Shown here one piece after another: positions 18,062 through 26,344 of a stretch of DNA of 64,000 nt. The stretch spans positions 1 to 64,000 of the forward strand of contig NZ_JADQAI010000004.1 in assembly GCF_022129235.1 (NCBI RefSeq), in the 5' to 3' direction. The notes below the pieces were generated by a model, which worked only from the letters and a program-made list of their open reading frames with translations, had not been told where the DNA came from and made no database searches. Every line of letters starts with the position of its first letter. Positions within the stretch are counted from its first letter, which is position 1. This stretch comes from Psychrobacter sp. Ps6 (lineage in GTDB: Bacteria; Pseudomonadota; Gammaproteobacteria; Pseudomonadales; Moraxellaceae). The position numbers and the translations under genes were made by a program.

Positions 18062-18997
18062 ATGGAACGCCTCTCACAGATAGATTCTTCTAATACGGCC
18101 ATCGGTGCCAATAGTTCTGTAGTCAATCAGCAGGGTGGTGATGCGTCTGCTCATCATAACGCGACCGATAAAAAGCAACCCTACATCTCACATCAGCCTC
18201 ATGCCAACGGTCATATTCATTATAGTGATGATGAAAATGCAATGTGGCAAGCGTTGCTTACGCGTCAAGCTGAGCAAACGCCCAATCGCGCTTGCTCAGC
18301 ATATCTAGAGGGCTTGACTAAGTTAAACCTACCGACGACATATATCCCGCAGTTGCATGATATTGACGAGGTATTGCAAGCGACTACCGGTTGGCAAACC
18401 GCTGCGGTGCCTGCATTAATCAGCTTCGGTAAATTCTTCAAATTGCTCGCCAATAAATCCTTTCCTGTCGCGACGTTTATTCGCCGATTTGAGGACATGG
18501 ACTATATCGAAGAGCCGGATATTTTTCACGAAATCGTTGGGCACTGCCCGCTATTGACTCATCCAGCATTTGCAGCTTTTAACGAGACGTATGGCAAGCT
18601 TGGTCTGAGTGCAACCAAAGAAGAAAGATGGTTTTTAGCACGGCTGTATTGGTTTACCATCGAGTTTGGCTTGGTGGGTAGTCAGCCTGAAGGCCGTAGA
18701 ATCTACGGCGGTGGTATATTGAGCTCGCCTTCTGAAACCATCTATGCGCTTGATCAGATGCCGCAAGGGCTTACAATCGCTCAAAATAAGCCGCAATCTC
18801 AACCTGAACACCGAGCATTTGATTTGCTTGATGTATTGCGTACGCCTTATCGTATTGATCAAATACAGCCGATTTATTATGTGATTGACGAATTAGATAC
18901 GCTATTTGATATCGTTGATAGCGACATCATGGGTACGGTCAAGCAGGCGATGTCACTTGGGTTGTTTGAGCCGTCCTATCCAGAAAAAACCCGTTAG
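18062..18997 (+). CDS. phhA: Phenylalanine 4-monooxygenase
   Basis: 311 residues. It hydroxylates phenylalanine to tyrosine with tetrahydropterin, O2 and non-haem iron. The bacterial catalytic core spans about residues 50-300, with iron ligands His156 and His161 (FHEIVGHCPLL) and Glu201 (YWFTIEFGLV); RRIYGGGILSS is also typical. The first ~45 residues are a polar, low-complexity extension longer than in short bacterial homologues. The start is supported by an AAAGGA ribosome binding site. phhB follows 131 bases later. Confidence 0.95.
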   Translation: MERLSQIDSSNTAIGANSSVVNQQGGDASAHHNATDKKQPYISHQPHANGHIHYSDDENAMWQALLTRQAEQTPNRACSAYLEGLTKLNLPTTYIPQLHDIDEVLQATTGWQTAAVPALISFGKFFKLLANKSFPVATFIRRFEDMDYIEEPDIFHEIVGHCPLLTHPAFAAFNETYGKLGLSATKEERWFLARLYWFTIEFGLVGSQPEGRRIYGGGILSSPSETIYALDQMPQGLTIAQNKPQSQPEHRAFDLLDVLRTPYRIDQIQPIYYVIDELDTLFDIVDSDIMGTVKQAMSLGLFEPSYPEKTR

Positions 18998-19040
18998 AAT
19001 TTAAATGTAAACGTAAATGCAATCACTTCAGTGCGGAGAA

Positions 19041-19066
19041 TTGAAATAGCGGTACAGTTATTTCAA
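19041..19066 (+). other. Hairpin between phhA and phhB
   Basis: TTGAAATA pairs perfectly with TATTTCAA across a 10-base loop. There is no T run, so it is more likely an RNA-stability or processing element than a terminator. Confidence 0.35.
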
Positions 19067-19128
19067 CATGGATGTACGAGTATTAAAAAAACAGCTATTA
19101 AAAACAAACAACTTAAAAGGATTTTATT

Positions 19129-19470
19129 ATGACAGCACTATCACAAAACAGTTGCGAAGCTTGCCGAATTGGCGCACCAAAAGTCGACGATGCCGAGGCA
19201 CGCGAACTATTACCACAAATTCCTGATTGGTCATTGATTGAGGTAGATGGTATCCAGCAATTGCAGCGTCAGTACAAATTTAAAAACTTCGTCGCAGCGA
19301 TGGCATTTGCCAACCAATTGGCAGACATTGCTGAAGCAGAAGGGCATCATCCGGGTATATTGGTAGAGTGGGGCAAAGCAACGGTCACATGGTGGTCACA
19401 CAGTATCAAAGGTCTGCATCGTAATGATTTCGTCATGGCGGCTAAAACCGATGAGTTACTTGATAAGTAA
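19129..19470 (+). CDS. phhB: 4a-hydroxytetrahydrobiopterin dehydratase
   Basis: 113 residues. It dehydrates the 4a-carbinolamine formed by PhhA and so recycles the pterin cofactor. The family signature is complete: EGHHPG with His73 and His74, a tryptophan region and His91 ([12 protein letters not shown]), and Asp100. It has an AAAAGGA ribosome binding site. The phhA-phhB pairing is a standard functional link. Confidence 0.95.
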   Translation: MTALSQNSCEACRIGAPKVDDAEARELLPQIPDWSLIEVDGIQQLQRQYKFKNFVAAMAFANQLADIAEAEGHHPGILVEWGKATVTWWSHSIKGLHRNDFVMAAKTDELLDK

Positions 19471-19537
19471 CTCGTAACCCATTCGGTTATTCACTAGCAA
19501 ACCAGTTCTCTAACGCTCCCAAATTCAAACCCAATCT

Positions 19538-19561
19538 AATGCCAGCCTGAGCTGGCATTTT
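19538..19561 (+). terminator. Terminator-like hairpin after phhB
   Basis: A perfect 9-base stem, AATGCCAGC and GCTGGCATT, with a CTGA loop and a short T run. It sits directly before the antiporter ribosome binding site, so it may only partly block read-through. Confidence 0.6.
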
Positions 19562-19572
19562 AAGGATGTGTC

Positions 19573-20961
19573 ATGCCACCAAAACCGCTCACCCAGATCA
19601 GCGCCAAGCTCGCCTTTGTTATCTCCGCCATCGTCATCGCCATCATGGGTATTACCATGATTGGCTTTGGCTGGGTACCGCATTTGTCTCTCATCCTTGC
19701 CATCTGTGTGCTACTGGCTATTGGTATGACCAAAGGTCTGAGCTTTGATGACATGCAAGCACAAATGGCCTCAGGCGTCATGCGCGGTATCGGCGCCATC
19801 TACCTGTTCTTCTTTATTGGTCTGATGGTTGCCGCTCTCATGATGTCAGGGGCCATTCCCACACTTATGTATTTTGGCTTTCAGCTGATCTCACCTGAGT
19901 ACTACTATATTTCTGCCTTTATCTTGACGTCTATTATTGGTATTGCTCTGGGGAGTAGTTTGACGACCGCTGCCACCTTAGGTGTCGCCTTTATTGGCAT
20001 GAGCAATGCCTTTGATGCCAATGTGGCGATAGCAGCAGGTGCGGTGGTATCAGGTGCGTTCTTTGGCGATAAGATGTCGCCCTTGTCTGATACTTGTACG
20101 ATTGCATCCTCTGTGGTGGGTATTGATCTGTTTGAGCATATTCGCAACATGATGTATACGACAGTCCCTGCGTGGATACTGACAGTTATCTTGTTCTGGA
20201 TGTTCTCAGGCCAGACGACCAGTGCTGATCTGAGTCAAGTCACCATACTACAAGGTCAGCTAATAGAGAGTGGTCTGGTACATGGGTATTCGGTATTACC
20301 CTTTGTGATATTGGTAGGGTTAGCCCTGTTTCGGGTCAATGCGATTTATACGATTATCTGCACCATTGCCGCAGCGCTGATCATTACTTATATCCATAGC
20401 TCACCAAGCTTTGGTCAACTGGGCGGCTATCTGTTTGCCGGTTATGCGCCTGCTGAGTCATTAGAGTTAGGTGAGGTGGGTGGTATGCTGTCACGCGGCG
20501 GTGTACAGAGTATGTTCTTTACTCAGGCGATTGTGATATTGGCATTAAGCTTGGGTGGTCTGTTGACGGCACTAGGGATTCTACCTGCATTACTATCCGG
20601 TATTAAAGATACACTGACGACGTCTGGACGAGCGATCTTTGCGGCAGCGATGTCGGCATTGAGCATTAATGTGCTGATCGGTGAGCAGTATTTGAGTATT
20701 CTATTATCTGGTACGGCGTTTCGTTCAACGTTTGAGCGTCTGCAACTACATCCGAAGAATCTGTCTCGGACGATTGAGGATGCGGGAACGGTGATCAATC
20801 CACTAGTGCCTTGGAGTGTGTGCGGGGTGTTTATCAGTCAGGCATTAGGGGTGCCGGTATTAGAGTATTTGCCGTATGCGTTTTTCTGTTATTTGTCATT
20901 GCTATTAACACTGCTGTTTGGCTTTACTGGAGTGACGATTAGTAAAAGGGTGAGCAGGTAG
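19573..20961 (+). CDS. NhaC-family Na+/H+ antiporter
   Basis: 462 residues with about 11-12 hydrophobic helices. The NhaC signature GAFFGDKMSPLSDTCTIAS lies near residues 157-175, and FMWSP-like loops are absent as expected. NhaC proteins exchange Na+ (or an organic substrate such as malate/lactate in some members) for H+. Its position behind phhB, with an AAGGATG ribosome binding site immediately after a weak terminator, suggests at least partial co-expression with the aromatic pathway. A role in substrate-linked exchange is inference. The predicted start overlaps no neighbour. Confidence 0.88.
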   Translation: MPPKPLTQISAKLAFVISAIVIAIMGITMIGFGWVPHLSLILAICVLLAIGMTKGLSFDDMQAQMASGVMRGIGAIYLFFFIGLMVAALMMSGAIPTLMYFGFQLISPEYYYISAFILTSIIGIALGSSLTTAATLGVAFIGMSNAFDANVAIAAGAVVSGAFFGDKMSPLSDTCTIASSVVGIDLFEHIRNMMYTTVPAWILTVILFWMFSGQTTSADLSQVTILQGQLIESGLVHGYSVLPFVILVGLALFRVNAIYTIICTIAAALIITYIHSSPSFGQLGGYLFAGYAPAESLELGEVGGMLSRGGVQSMFFTQAIVILALSLGGLLTALGILPALLSGIKDTLTTSGRAIFAAAMSALSINVLIGEQYLSILLSGTAFRSTFERLQLHPKNLSRTIEDAGTVINPLVPWSVCGVFISQALGVPVLEYLPYAFFCYLSLLLTLLFGFTGVTISKRVSR

Positions 20962-21299
20962 TAATTTTAATAAGGACAGTTTATAGATAGTGCTACTTTT
21001 ATAATAGTTAACTTATTTCTTATCTTAAGATCCGAAGCATATATTAGTACAGTTATTTGTGGTGAGACACGTATTGCTTTATTTGAGAGTGTAGATATCT
21101 GATATCTGAACGTGACAGTAGAGTAGGTGTATATAAGTTGCAAAAAGCATCATCCAATGAGTAGTCGGATGATGCTTTTATGATTTTAGTCATGACAATT
21201 TTTGATAACTTTTAAATTGATGAGAACTTTTGGAAATATCGTATTCCAATAGATTGAATCCTTTAATTAACTGAACATCTCCAAGTGATATCGTTTATA
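20962..21299. other. Intergenic region between convergent genes
   Basis: 338 AT-rich bases between the antiporter and amidohydrolase stop codons. Apart from the terminator at 21142-21180, I see no gene or repeat in it. Confidence 0.6.
21142..21180. terminator. Bidirectional Rho-independent terminator
   Basis: A perfect 13-base stem (AAAAGCATCATCC and GGATGATGCTTTT) with an 11-base loop. The A/T arms can serve both the antiporter gene (plus) and the amidohydrolase gene (minus). Confidence 0.8.
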
Positions 21300-22541
21300 T
21301 CATTCAAAACAAATGCGAGCGGCGTCATTACAGAATGTTTGCTTACCATTTTTAAAGCCTGCCAATGCTTGAGCGTTGGTTCTAATCGTCTCTACCGCGT
21401 CTTTTGCTTCTAGTACCACGAACGTCGCTGGTGCTCCTACTGCTATTTCTGTCTGCTTTGACAGTAGCTGAGCTGCGTTCTTGGTAATCATATTGAACAC
21501 ATCTACTATTTGCTTATTCTTCGCTAACTGTGCGACATTGGCGTACATATTCGCCATTCTGACCAATGAGGCATCGCCATAAGGTGTGAAAGCATTCAAA
21601 ATATTATTACTAGAGAGGGTCGTATTGATACCCATCTCTAAAAGCTCATTAGCATTCACCATGCCTCTAGGAATTAGCAAATCATAATCCCGCCCATTCA
21701 AAAATATATCGGTAGCAGGTAAAACAGTCAAAGTAATATCGGCGAGTTTCAATAACGCTGCCATCTCTGTGCGCTTGTCTTTGTCCATTGCAGACAGTTT
21801 GGTCACATGGCCGATAGACACACGGCCTTGGTAATGGCGTTTGATGGTTTCTTCAACCAGTTTTGGAATGCTGGAGTCTTTTGGATCCAAATCAAAATCG
21901 AGATGAAAATCAACATCGACGTCAAATTGTTCTGCCAAATCAAACACCATCTCGATATGTTTGTCAGGGTTATCATCTTTATAAGGACAACCGCCAACTA
22001 AATCAGCGCCTTGCGACAATGCGAGTTCTAGTAGCTCATAGGTATGTGGCGCATTGGTTAATCCTGATTGGGCAAAAGCACAAATCTCTATATCAATGGC
22101 AAATGCGTATTTATCCCGCGCTTTTTTTATGGCATTAAACGCCCGCATTTCTGTTTTTGAATCGGTTTCGACAAAACTACGCAGACCAACCGTGCCTTTT
22201 TTGATGGCCATTTCAATCACTTTTGATGCGCGCTCAAACACATCTGCTTCTGTAAATTCTGCTTTCGCCTTGCTGGTTTCTTCAACGGCTTCGTCTAAAT
22301 CGCCTTGCTCTATCGTGCAACGATTTAGGATGCAGGCTTTGTCAAGATGAATGTGGCTCTCAAAAAATCCTGAGCAGACAAAATTGCCTTTAGCATCAAA
22401 AATAACGGTTGTCTCATTATCATTATTTTTAAATGCCTCCGAGATGTTGTTAATACTCTCAATATGAGAGCCATTTATACTGATATTGACCAAGTTTTCT
22501 CGATTGGCCAATCGGGCATTTTTTATGAGTAAATCTGACAT
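21300..22541 (-). CDS. Amidohydrolase of the cytosine deaminase / AtzC-like group
   Basis: 413 residues. It has an amidohydrolase fold with an N-terminal small beta domain, metal motif ESHIHLDKA (HxH, about residues 62-70), then DVDFHLDFDLDP (His and Asp region), GHVTKLSA (metal His) and SSNNILNAFTPYGD, which matches the SDNxxDxWxPxGx region of cytosine deaminase. Members hydrolyse cyclic or linear C-N bonds of pyrimidines, triazines, creatinine-like or related compounds. The substrate cannot be assigned. It is a single-gene unit; the ribosome binding site is weak (AAGAG). The Asp in the SSNN motif, usually a metal ligand, appears as Asn, so activity may differ. Confidence 0.75.
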   Translation of the reverse strand: MSDLLIKNARLANRENLVNISINGSHIESINNISEAFKNNDNETTVIFDAKGNFVCSGFFESHIHLDKACILNRCTIEQGDLDEAVEETSKAKAEFTEADVFERASKVIEMAIKKGTVGLRSFVETDSKTEMRAFNAIKKARDKYAFAIDIEICAFAQSGLTNAPHTYELLELALSQGADLVGGCPYKDDNPDKHIEMVFDLAEQFDVDVDFHLDFDLDPKDSSIPKLVEETIKRHYQGRVSIGHVTKLSAMDKDKRTEMAALLKLADITLTVLPATDIFLNGRDYDLLIPRGMVNANELLEMGINTTLSSNNILNAFTPYGDASLVRMANMYANVAQLAKNKQIVDVFNMITKNAAQLLSKQTEIAVGAPATFVVLEAKDAVETIRTNAQALAGFKNGKQTFCNDAARICFE

Positions 22542-22969
22542 TATGTTTCTCTTATTGTTTGATGAAGCCTGCGAAAAAATCTATTAAATTCAAAATCAAA
22601 AATGTAATTTTGCGCCCTAAAGTAGAATGATTATTGATTGGTATGGTTTTTCCTACCGAGCGGTCGTTATTTGTTCTTGAATGGTTAGGTACAAATGTGC
22701 TCTGAGTTGCTATATAGAATATAATGGTTGTCACTACGGAATACTGGCTTTGTTTACGAGCACGCTATAGTTCCTGTACCTAAAAACACACTTAAATATC
22801 TATATTGAATTATCATCATCCTCTTCAATATAAATCAAATAATTTAAGTTTATCTAATAATTAGGTAAGTGGTGAATAAGTATCAAGCAGTTTATTACGA
22901 TTGAATTACACAAGCGTTTTCAAGAGAAATTATCTCATCTACACACAAACAAATGGATAGGAAAAAAGT
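22542..22969. other. Divergent promoter region of the amidohydrolase and light-GTPase units
   Basis: 428 AT-rich bases separating divergent genes. It contains the nested inverted repeat listed at 22791-22848. Promoters in both directions are expected, but no convincing -35/-10 pair stands out. No ORF here looks real. Confidence 0.5.
22791..22848. promoter_or_regulatory. Nested inverted repeat upstream of the Roadblock-BLUF-GTPase operon
   Basis: The inner stem TATATTGAA (22801-22809) pairs with TTCAATATA (22824-22832); the outer stem CTTAAAT (22791-22797) pairs with ATTTAAG (22842-22848). It could be a double operator or a 5' leader structure, 120-180 bases before the first start codon. Confidence 0.45.
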
Positions 22970-23329
22970 ATGTCAAATATTAATGAGTCTTTGAAAGAAT
23001 TAATGGATCTTGATGGTGCTATGGGTGCCTGTATCGTTGATTATATGTCAGGTATGGTACTAGGAATGATTGGTGGCGGTGTTGATTTAGAACTGGCTGC
23101 TGCTGGTAACTCGCAAGTCGTAAAAGCAAAAGTAGCAACGATGAAATCATTAGATATCAAAGGTGAAATCGAAGATATGTTGATCACACTAGAGTCTCAG
23201 CTGCACATCATTCGTCCGACAGCCAGTCATGAAGATTTATTCATCTACCTAGTACTTGATAAATCAAAAGCGAACCTTGCATTGGCACGCCGTAAAGTAC
23301 AATCAGTTGAAAGCAAATTAGAAATATAA
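22970..23329 (+). CDS. Roadblock/LC7-like protein, first gene of the BLUF-GTPase unit
   Basis: 119 residues, a single small alpha/beta domain. Residues 1-60 (LMDLDGAMGACIVDYMSGMV and following) show the helix-strand-strand-helix pattern of Roadblock/LC7 proteins: a leading helix, a 'self' strand with a G/D turn, then a second helix. The C-terminal strand FIYLVLDKSKANLALARRK and long helix complete the fold. In MglB and conservon CvnB, such proteins are GAPs or scaffolds for small GTPases. Ribosome binding site AGGAAAAAAG. A hairpin at 23417-23449 lies between it and the BLUF gene, suggesting it is made in excess. The fold call is by pattern and is moderately secure. Confidence 0.7.
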   Translation: MSNINESLKELMDLDGAMGACIVDYMSGMVLGMIGGGVDLELAAAGNSQVVKAKVATMKSLDIKGEIEDMLITLESQLHIIRPTASHEDLFIYLVLDKSKANLALARRKVQSVESKLEI

Positions 23330-23416
23330 TTTGGCTAACATCAATCAAGCCGTCGTTGGTTTGTTGAGTCCTGCTTATTGCTGATAGTGTGTCAAACATT
23401 ATGAGCAATAAGGTCA

Positions 23417-23455
23417 AATTCGTTATATGCGTACTGTGTATAACGAATTATTATT
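23417..23455 (+). terminator. Attenuator-like hairpin before the BLUF gene
   Basis: A perfect 11-base stem, AATTCGTTATA and TATAACGAATT, with an 11-base loop, followed by an ATTATTTTA stretch. It is AT-rich and therefore probably leaky. It would lower transcription of the three downstream genes relative to the first. Confidence 0.5.
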
Positions 23456-23513
23456 TTATATATAGTTATAAAAAATTTATTGAGTTTTGGATGTTCTATC
23501 AAATGGTGACAAA

Positions 23514-24242
23514 ATGAAATGTGTTGCATATGTCAGCAGAGCGCCTATCAAAGATCGCAGTGTTCGTATGCCTGCTGGATTATCAGATATTGTCAGAGTC
23601 TCTAGCAAGCATAATCCAGAGTTACAAATCACTGGTATCATATCCTATCGCGAAGGGCAGTACCTTCAAGTGCTTGAAGGCCCTTATGCTGCAGTAGATA
23701 AGTTGATGGCCAAGATAGCATCTGATCCCAGGCATGAAGATATTTGGGTTTTTCTTGAAAAAAATGTGACAGAGCGCAGCTTTGATAATTGGGGCGTCAG
23801 CGTATTTGACTTTGTAGATAAAGGCACTTTTTTTGATACTTTTATTGAAAATAATAGTGCGGTTTTAAATGGTTTTGATGAACTACAAACCAAGCGTATT
23901 CAGCCTTTTTTTGACACAAAAAAATCTAATAACGCCTCAAAAAAAGACTACCAAGGCAAAAGTCTTAAGTTATTGGCTTGGCCTGACTTAAATCATGAAA
24001 GTAACCCTCAAATGGTTATGGATTTGTGTGTTAAATTGACCAAAAAACCGTATCCATTTGATTCGTTAGTGGATAGTGGTGAGTTTGGCTCACTTGATCA
24101 AGTCACAAAAATGATAGTGGGATTTGAGCAATCAGGTATACTAAATGTGACAGACGCACAGCCATTAGATGAGCAAAAGGTTAGTGAAAAAAAGCCTAAC
24201 AAATTTTACGGTGCGATCAAAAGATTCTTAGGAATGAGGTAA
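23514..24242 (+). CDS. BLUF blue-light receptor with C-terminal extension
   Basis: 242 residues from the ATG at 23514 (GGTGA site nine bases upstream; a TTG at 23487 gives 251). Residues 1-100 are a BLUF domain: Tyr6 (CVAYVSRAP), Asn34 (HNPELQITG), Gln52 (QYLQVLEGP), DPRH at 71-74 and Trp93 (DNWGV). These match the flavin-binding Tyr, Asn, Gln and the semi-conserved Trp; the residue two after Trp is Val instead of the usual Met. BLUF domains bind FAD and signal through a hydrogen-bond shift in blue light. Residues about 150-215 form a second domain ([30 protein letters not shown]) that looks winged-helix-like. A basic C-terminal tail follows. No EAL or GGDEF domain is present. The stop is four bases before the GTPase start. 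Confidence 0.88.
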   Translation: MKCVAYVSRAPIKDRSVRMPAGLSDIVRVSSKHNPELQITGIISYREGQYLQVLEGPYAAVDKLMAKIASDPRHEDIWVFLEKNVTERSFDNWGVSVFDFVDKGTFFDTFIENNSAVLNGFDELQTKRIQPFFDTKKSNNASKKDYQGKSLKLLAWPDLNHESNPQMVMDLCVKLTKKPYPFDSLVDSGEFGSLDQVTKMIVGFEQSGILNVTDAQPLDEQKVSEKKPNKFYGAIKRFLGMR

Positions 24243-24246
24243 AAAA

Positions 24247-24780
24247 TTGAATTATCAAAAGCTAGCTATCATTGGTGAAGTGGGCGCCGGAAAAACTCGA
24301 ATGGTTAAGACTTTAAGTGAGATAAGTCCTTTCGAGACAGAAGCAAAATCTAGTATCGATATTGGTAAAGAGTACACCACCGTTGGTATTGATTATGGAA
24401 GAATCACCCTGTCTGATGATATGGCATTAGGTATCTATGGGGTTCCAGGTCAAGAGCGTTTTTCGTTTTTGTGGGAATTCGTCAATCACTCCTTGTGGGG
24501 TTTGCTGATCTTGATCAAGCATGGCGAGACACCTGATTACGCTAACTTAGATAAACTGCTACATTTTTTTGCCCCAGCAGAAAAGCAAACGACTTGTATT
24601 ATTGGTATTACACATTGCGAAGATGCTGATAAACAAAGCTTGGCAGCGCTCGGACAAGAAATCAGAGTCATGCTGATGGAGCACGATATAGTGGCTCCAG
24701 TAATCAATACAGATCCTAGAAATAAAGAGTCCGCCGTGTCTCTATTATCATTATTTAATACCCTGAACAATCAAGGTTGA
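24247..24780 (+). CDS. Small Ras-like GTPase (MglA/conservon CvnD type)
   Basis: 177 residues from a TTG start with a GAGG site seven bases upstream. P-loop GEVGAGKT at residues 10-17; switch I threonines in YTTVGIDYG (44-50); switch [17 protein letters not shown] (64-78), where Val-Pro replaces the Ras Asp-Thr/Ala as in MglA (VPGQ) and conservon GTPases (TPGQ). The usual NKxD base-specificity motif is replaced by THCED (122-126). These proteins are regulated by Roadblock/LC7 partners, and genes for such partners lie on both sides. The TGA overlaps the next ATG (ATGA-type overlap at 24778-24782). The gene is probably translationally coupled to both neighbours. Nucleotide specificity is uncertain because of the changed G4 motif. 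Confidence 0.83.
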   Translation: MNYQKLAIIGEVGAGKTRMVKTLSEISPFETEAKSSIDIGKEYTTVGIDYGRITLSDDMALGIYGVPGQERFSFLWEFVNHSLWGLLILIKHGETPDYANLDKLLHFFAPAEKQTTCIIGITHCEDADKQSLAALGQEIRVMLMEHDIVAPVINTDPRNKESAVSLLSLFNTLNNQG

Positions 24781-25193
24781 TGTTAGATATGACTACACAA
24801 AACGAAAAATCACCAGCAAAAATAGAACTCTTAAAGCACATGAAAGCCTTGTGTGAAGCCAATAGAGAAATTATATTGGTCAGCCTATGCACCACAGATG
24901 GTTTTCCTATCAGCTGCTTTTCGATCAAAGAGTTGAGCAACCAATCCGATAAGTTTGCGGCGATGAGTAGTACGCTATCAGCGCTCAGCGACTCATCAGC
25001 TACCCAGATGAAACAAGGTAAGTGCGATATCACGATCGTTGAAGCCACAACCGGCAACATGCTATTTGTCAAAACGGACTATATCGGCAAGCCATGTGTA
25101 TTGACCGTTGTGGCACAAGACAAGATGGCATTAGCAGAAGCAAGATATAAGACTAAGAAGCTGATTGGTGAAATCTCGGCGATTACTGAGTAG
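24780..25193 (+). CDS. Roadblock/LC7-domain protein, last gene of the BLUF-GTPase unit
   Basis: 137 residues from the ATG overlapping the GTPase stop; an ATG at 24789 is an alternative with better ribosome binding spacing. Residues about 15-125 follow the Roadblock/LC7 pattern: a helix (LLKHMKALCEANREI), strand ILVSLCTTDGFPISC (the usual 'xDGxxI' turn), a helix with AAMSSTLSALSDSSA, strand DITIVEATTGNMLFVKT and strand CVLTVVAQDKMALA. It is closest in style to conservon CvnB and MglB. It differs clearly from the first Roadblock-like protein, so a heterodimer or separate roles (GAP and effector adaptor) are possible. Confidence 0.82.
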   Translation: MLDMTTQNEKSPAKIELLKHMKALCEANREIILVSLCTTDGFPISCFSIKELSNQSDKFAAMSSTLSALSDSSATQMKQGKCDITIVEATTGNMLFVKTDYIGKPCVLTVVAQDKMALAEARYKTKKLIGEISAITE

Positions 25194-25279
25194 AGTGAAA
25201 TTATTGATAGTAGAGTGCTTCGTAGAGTAACTACGGCGCTATACTATGTAAAAGATTAACCCTGCTCAAACAAACCCTA

Positions 25280-26185
25280 TCAAAAATCATCCCAATAGGG
25301 GTGATCACCAAAGCGCTCGGCAATGAAGTCAATCAAATAACGACAACGCTGCGATAAAAATCGATTTTTTGGATAGACGGCATACGCGTTTAGTATTGGC
25401 AATTGATACTGCTGCAAAATCGGTACAAGCTCACCACGCGCCAGTTTTTTATAAGCGATAAAAGTTGGAATGACAGTAATGCCATGTCCTTTTACTGCCA
25501 AATCCGTTAAAAACTCACCATTGGTGGCTTTAATTTTGGCGTTCATCGCGTGATAATGCTTTTTTCCTTGGGCATCAATCAGCTCTATGCTGTTTGTTTG
25601 ACCAAGACTGTATTGCAAAAACTCATGCCCCTCCAAATCTTCTAATGTATCAGGTGTGCCCATTCTTTTTAGATAGTCGGGGCTGGCGCAGATGACGCAA
25701 CGAATTCGTGCCAGCGGCTTTGCTTGATAACTAGAATCTCGTAGCTCTCTGATTCGAATAGCCAGCTCATATCCTTCTTCAATCAAATCAACATGCCGAT
25801 CAGAAAAATCCAACTCAAACTTTAGGTTTGGGTGCTGATTGGCGTATTCATCAATCACATCAGTCAGATGCATAAGACCAAACGATAATGGCGCTGTCAT
25901 CTTTAGCGTACCCCCAATGCGCGTTGGCGTGTCACTAGTAGTCTCGTTCAAGGCATCAACCGCGTTTAAGATACTGTTGACCTGCTGATAATACTGCTCA
26001 CCTGCTTGTGTCAAGTGAGAGTGGCGCGTCGTACGGCTGATCAATTGAGTGCCTAGGCGCGTTTCCAAATCTTTTAGACGGCGGCTGACGGCTGATTTTG
26101 CAATATTTAATTGTTCGGCAGCTTTAGTGATACTGCCTGCCTCGACAATGCGTACAAACATCGCCATGTCTTCTAACTGTCCCAT
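25280..26185 (-). CDS. LysR-family transcriptional regulator divergent from the pirin genes
   Basis: 301 residues. N-terminal helix-turn-helix (MAMFVRIVEAGSITKAAEQL, SAVSRRLKDLE) of the CrgA/DmlR-like subgroup, followed by the substrate-binding domain with RIRELRDSSYQAKPLARIR. It is divergently arranged with the two pirin genes and the nitroreductase across a 159-base spacer. This is the usual geometry for a LysR regulator controlling its neighbour, so electrophile or redox-responsive control is a reasonable inference. Confidence 0.88.
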   Translation of the reverse strand: MGQLEDMAMFVRIVEAGSITKAAEQLNIAKSAVSRRLKDLETRLGTQLISRTTRHSHLTQAGEQYYQQVNSILNAVDALNETTSDTPTRIGGTLKMTAPLSFGLMHLTDVIDEYANQHPNLKFELDFSDRHVDLIEEGYELAIRIRELRDSSYQAKPLARIRCVICASPDYLKRMGTPDTLEDLEGHEFLQYSLGQTNSIELIDAQGKKHYHAMNAKIKATNGEFLTDLAVKGHGITVIPTFIAYKKLARGELVPILQQYQLPILNAYAVYPKNRFLSQRCRYLIDFIAERFGDHPYWDDF

Positions 26186-26344
26186 TATCGATGCCTCATA
26201 ATTGTTCTAATAAAAAGAATAGTTATTTGCATTTATGTCTGTTTATCTCTGTATAGTCAACAATTATAATAGTTACATTGTTCAATCATGTGAATTAATA
26301 ACAAATATATAGATGATAAACGTGTTGATAATTAAGGATAAATA

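Noticed and set aside
22552..22734. 60-codon minus-strand ORF upstream of the amidohydrolase gene
   Set aside because: No ribosome binding site or recognisable motif; it fills the AT-rich promoter region.
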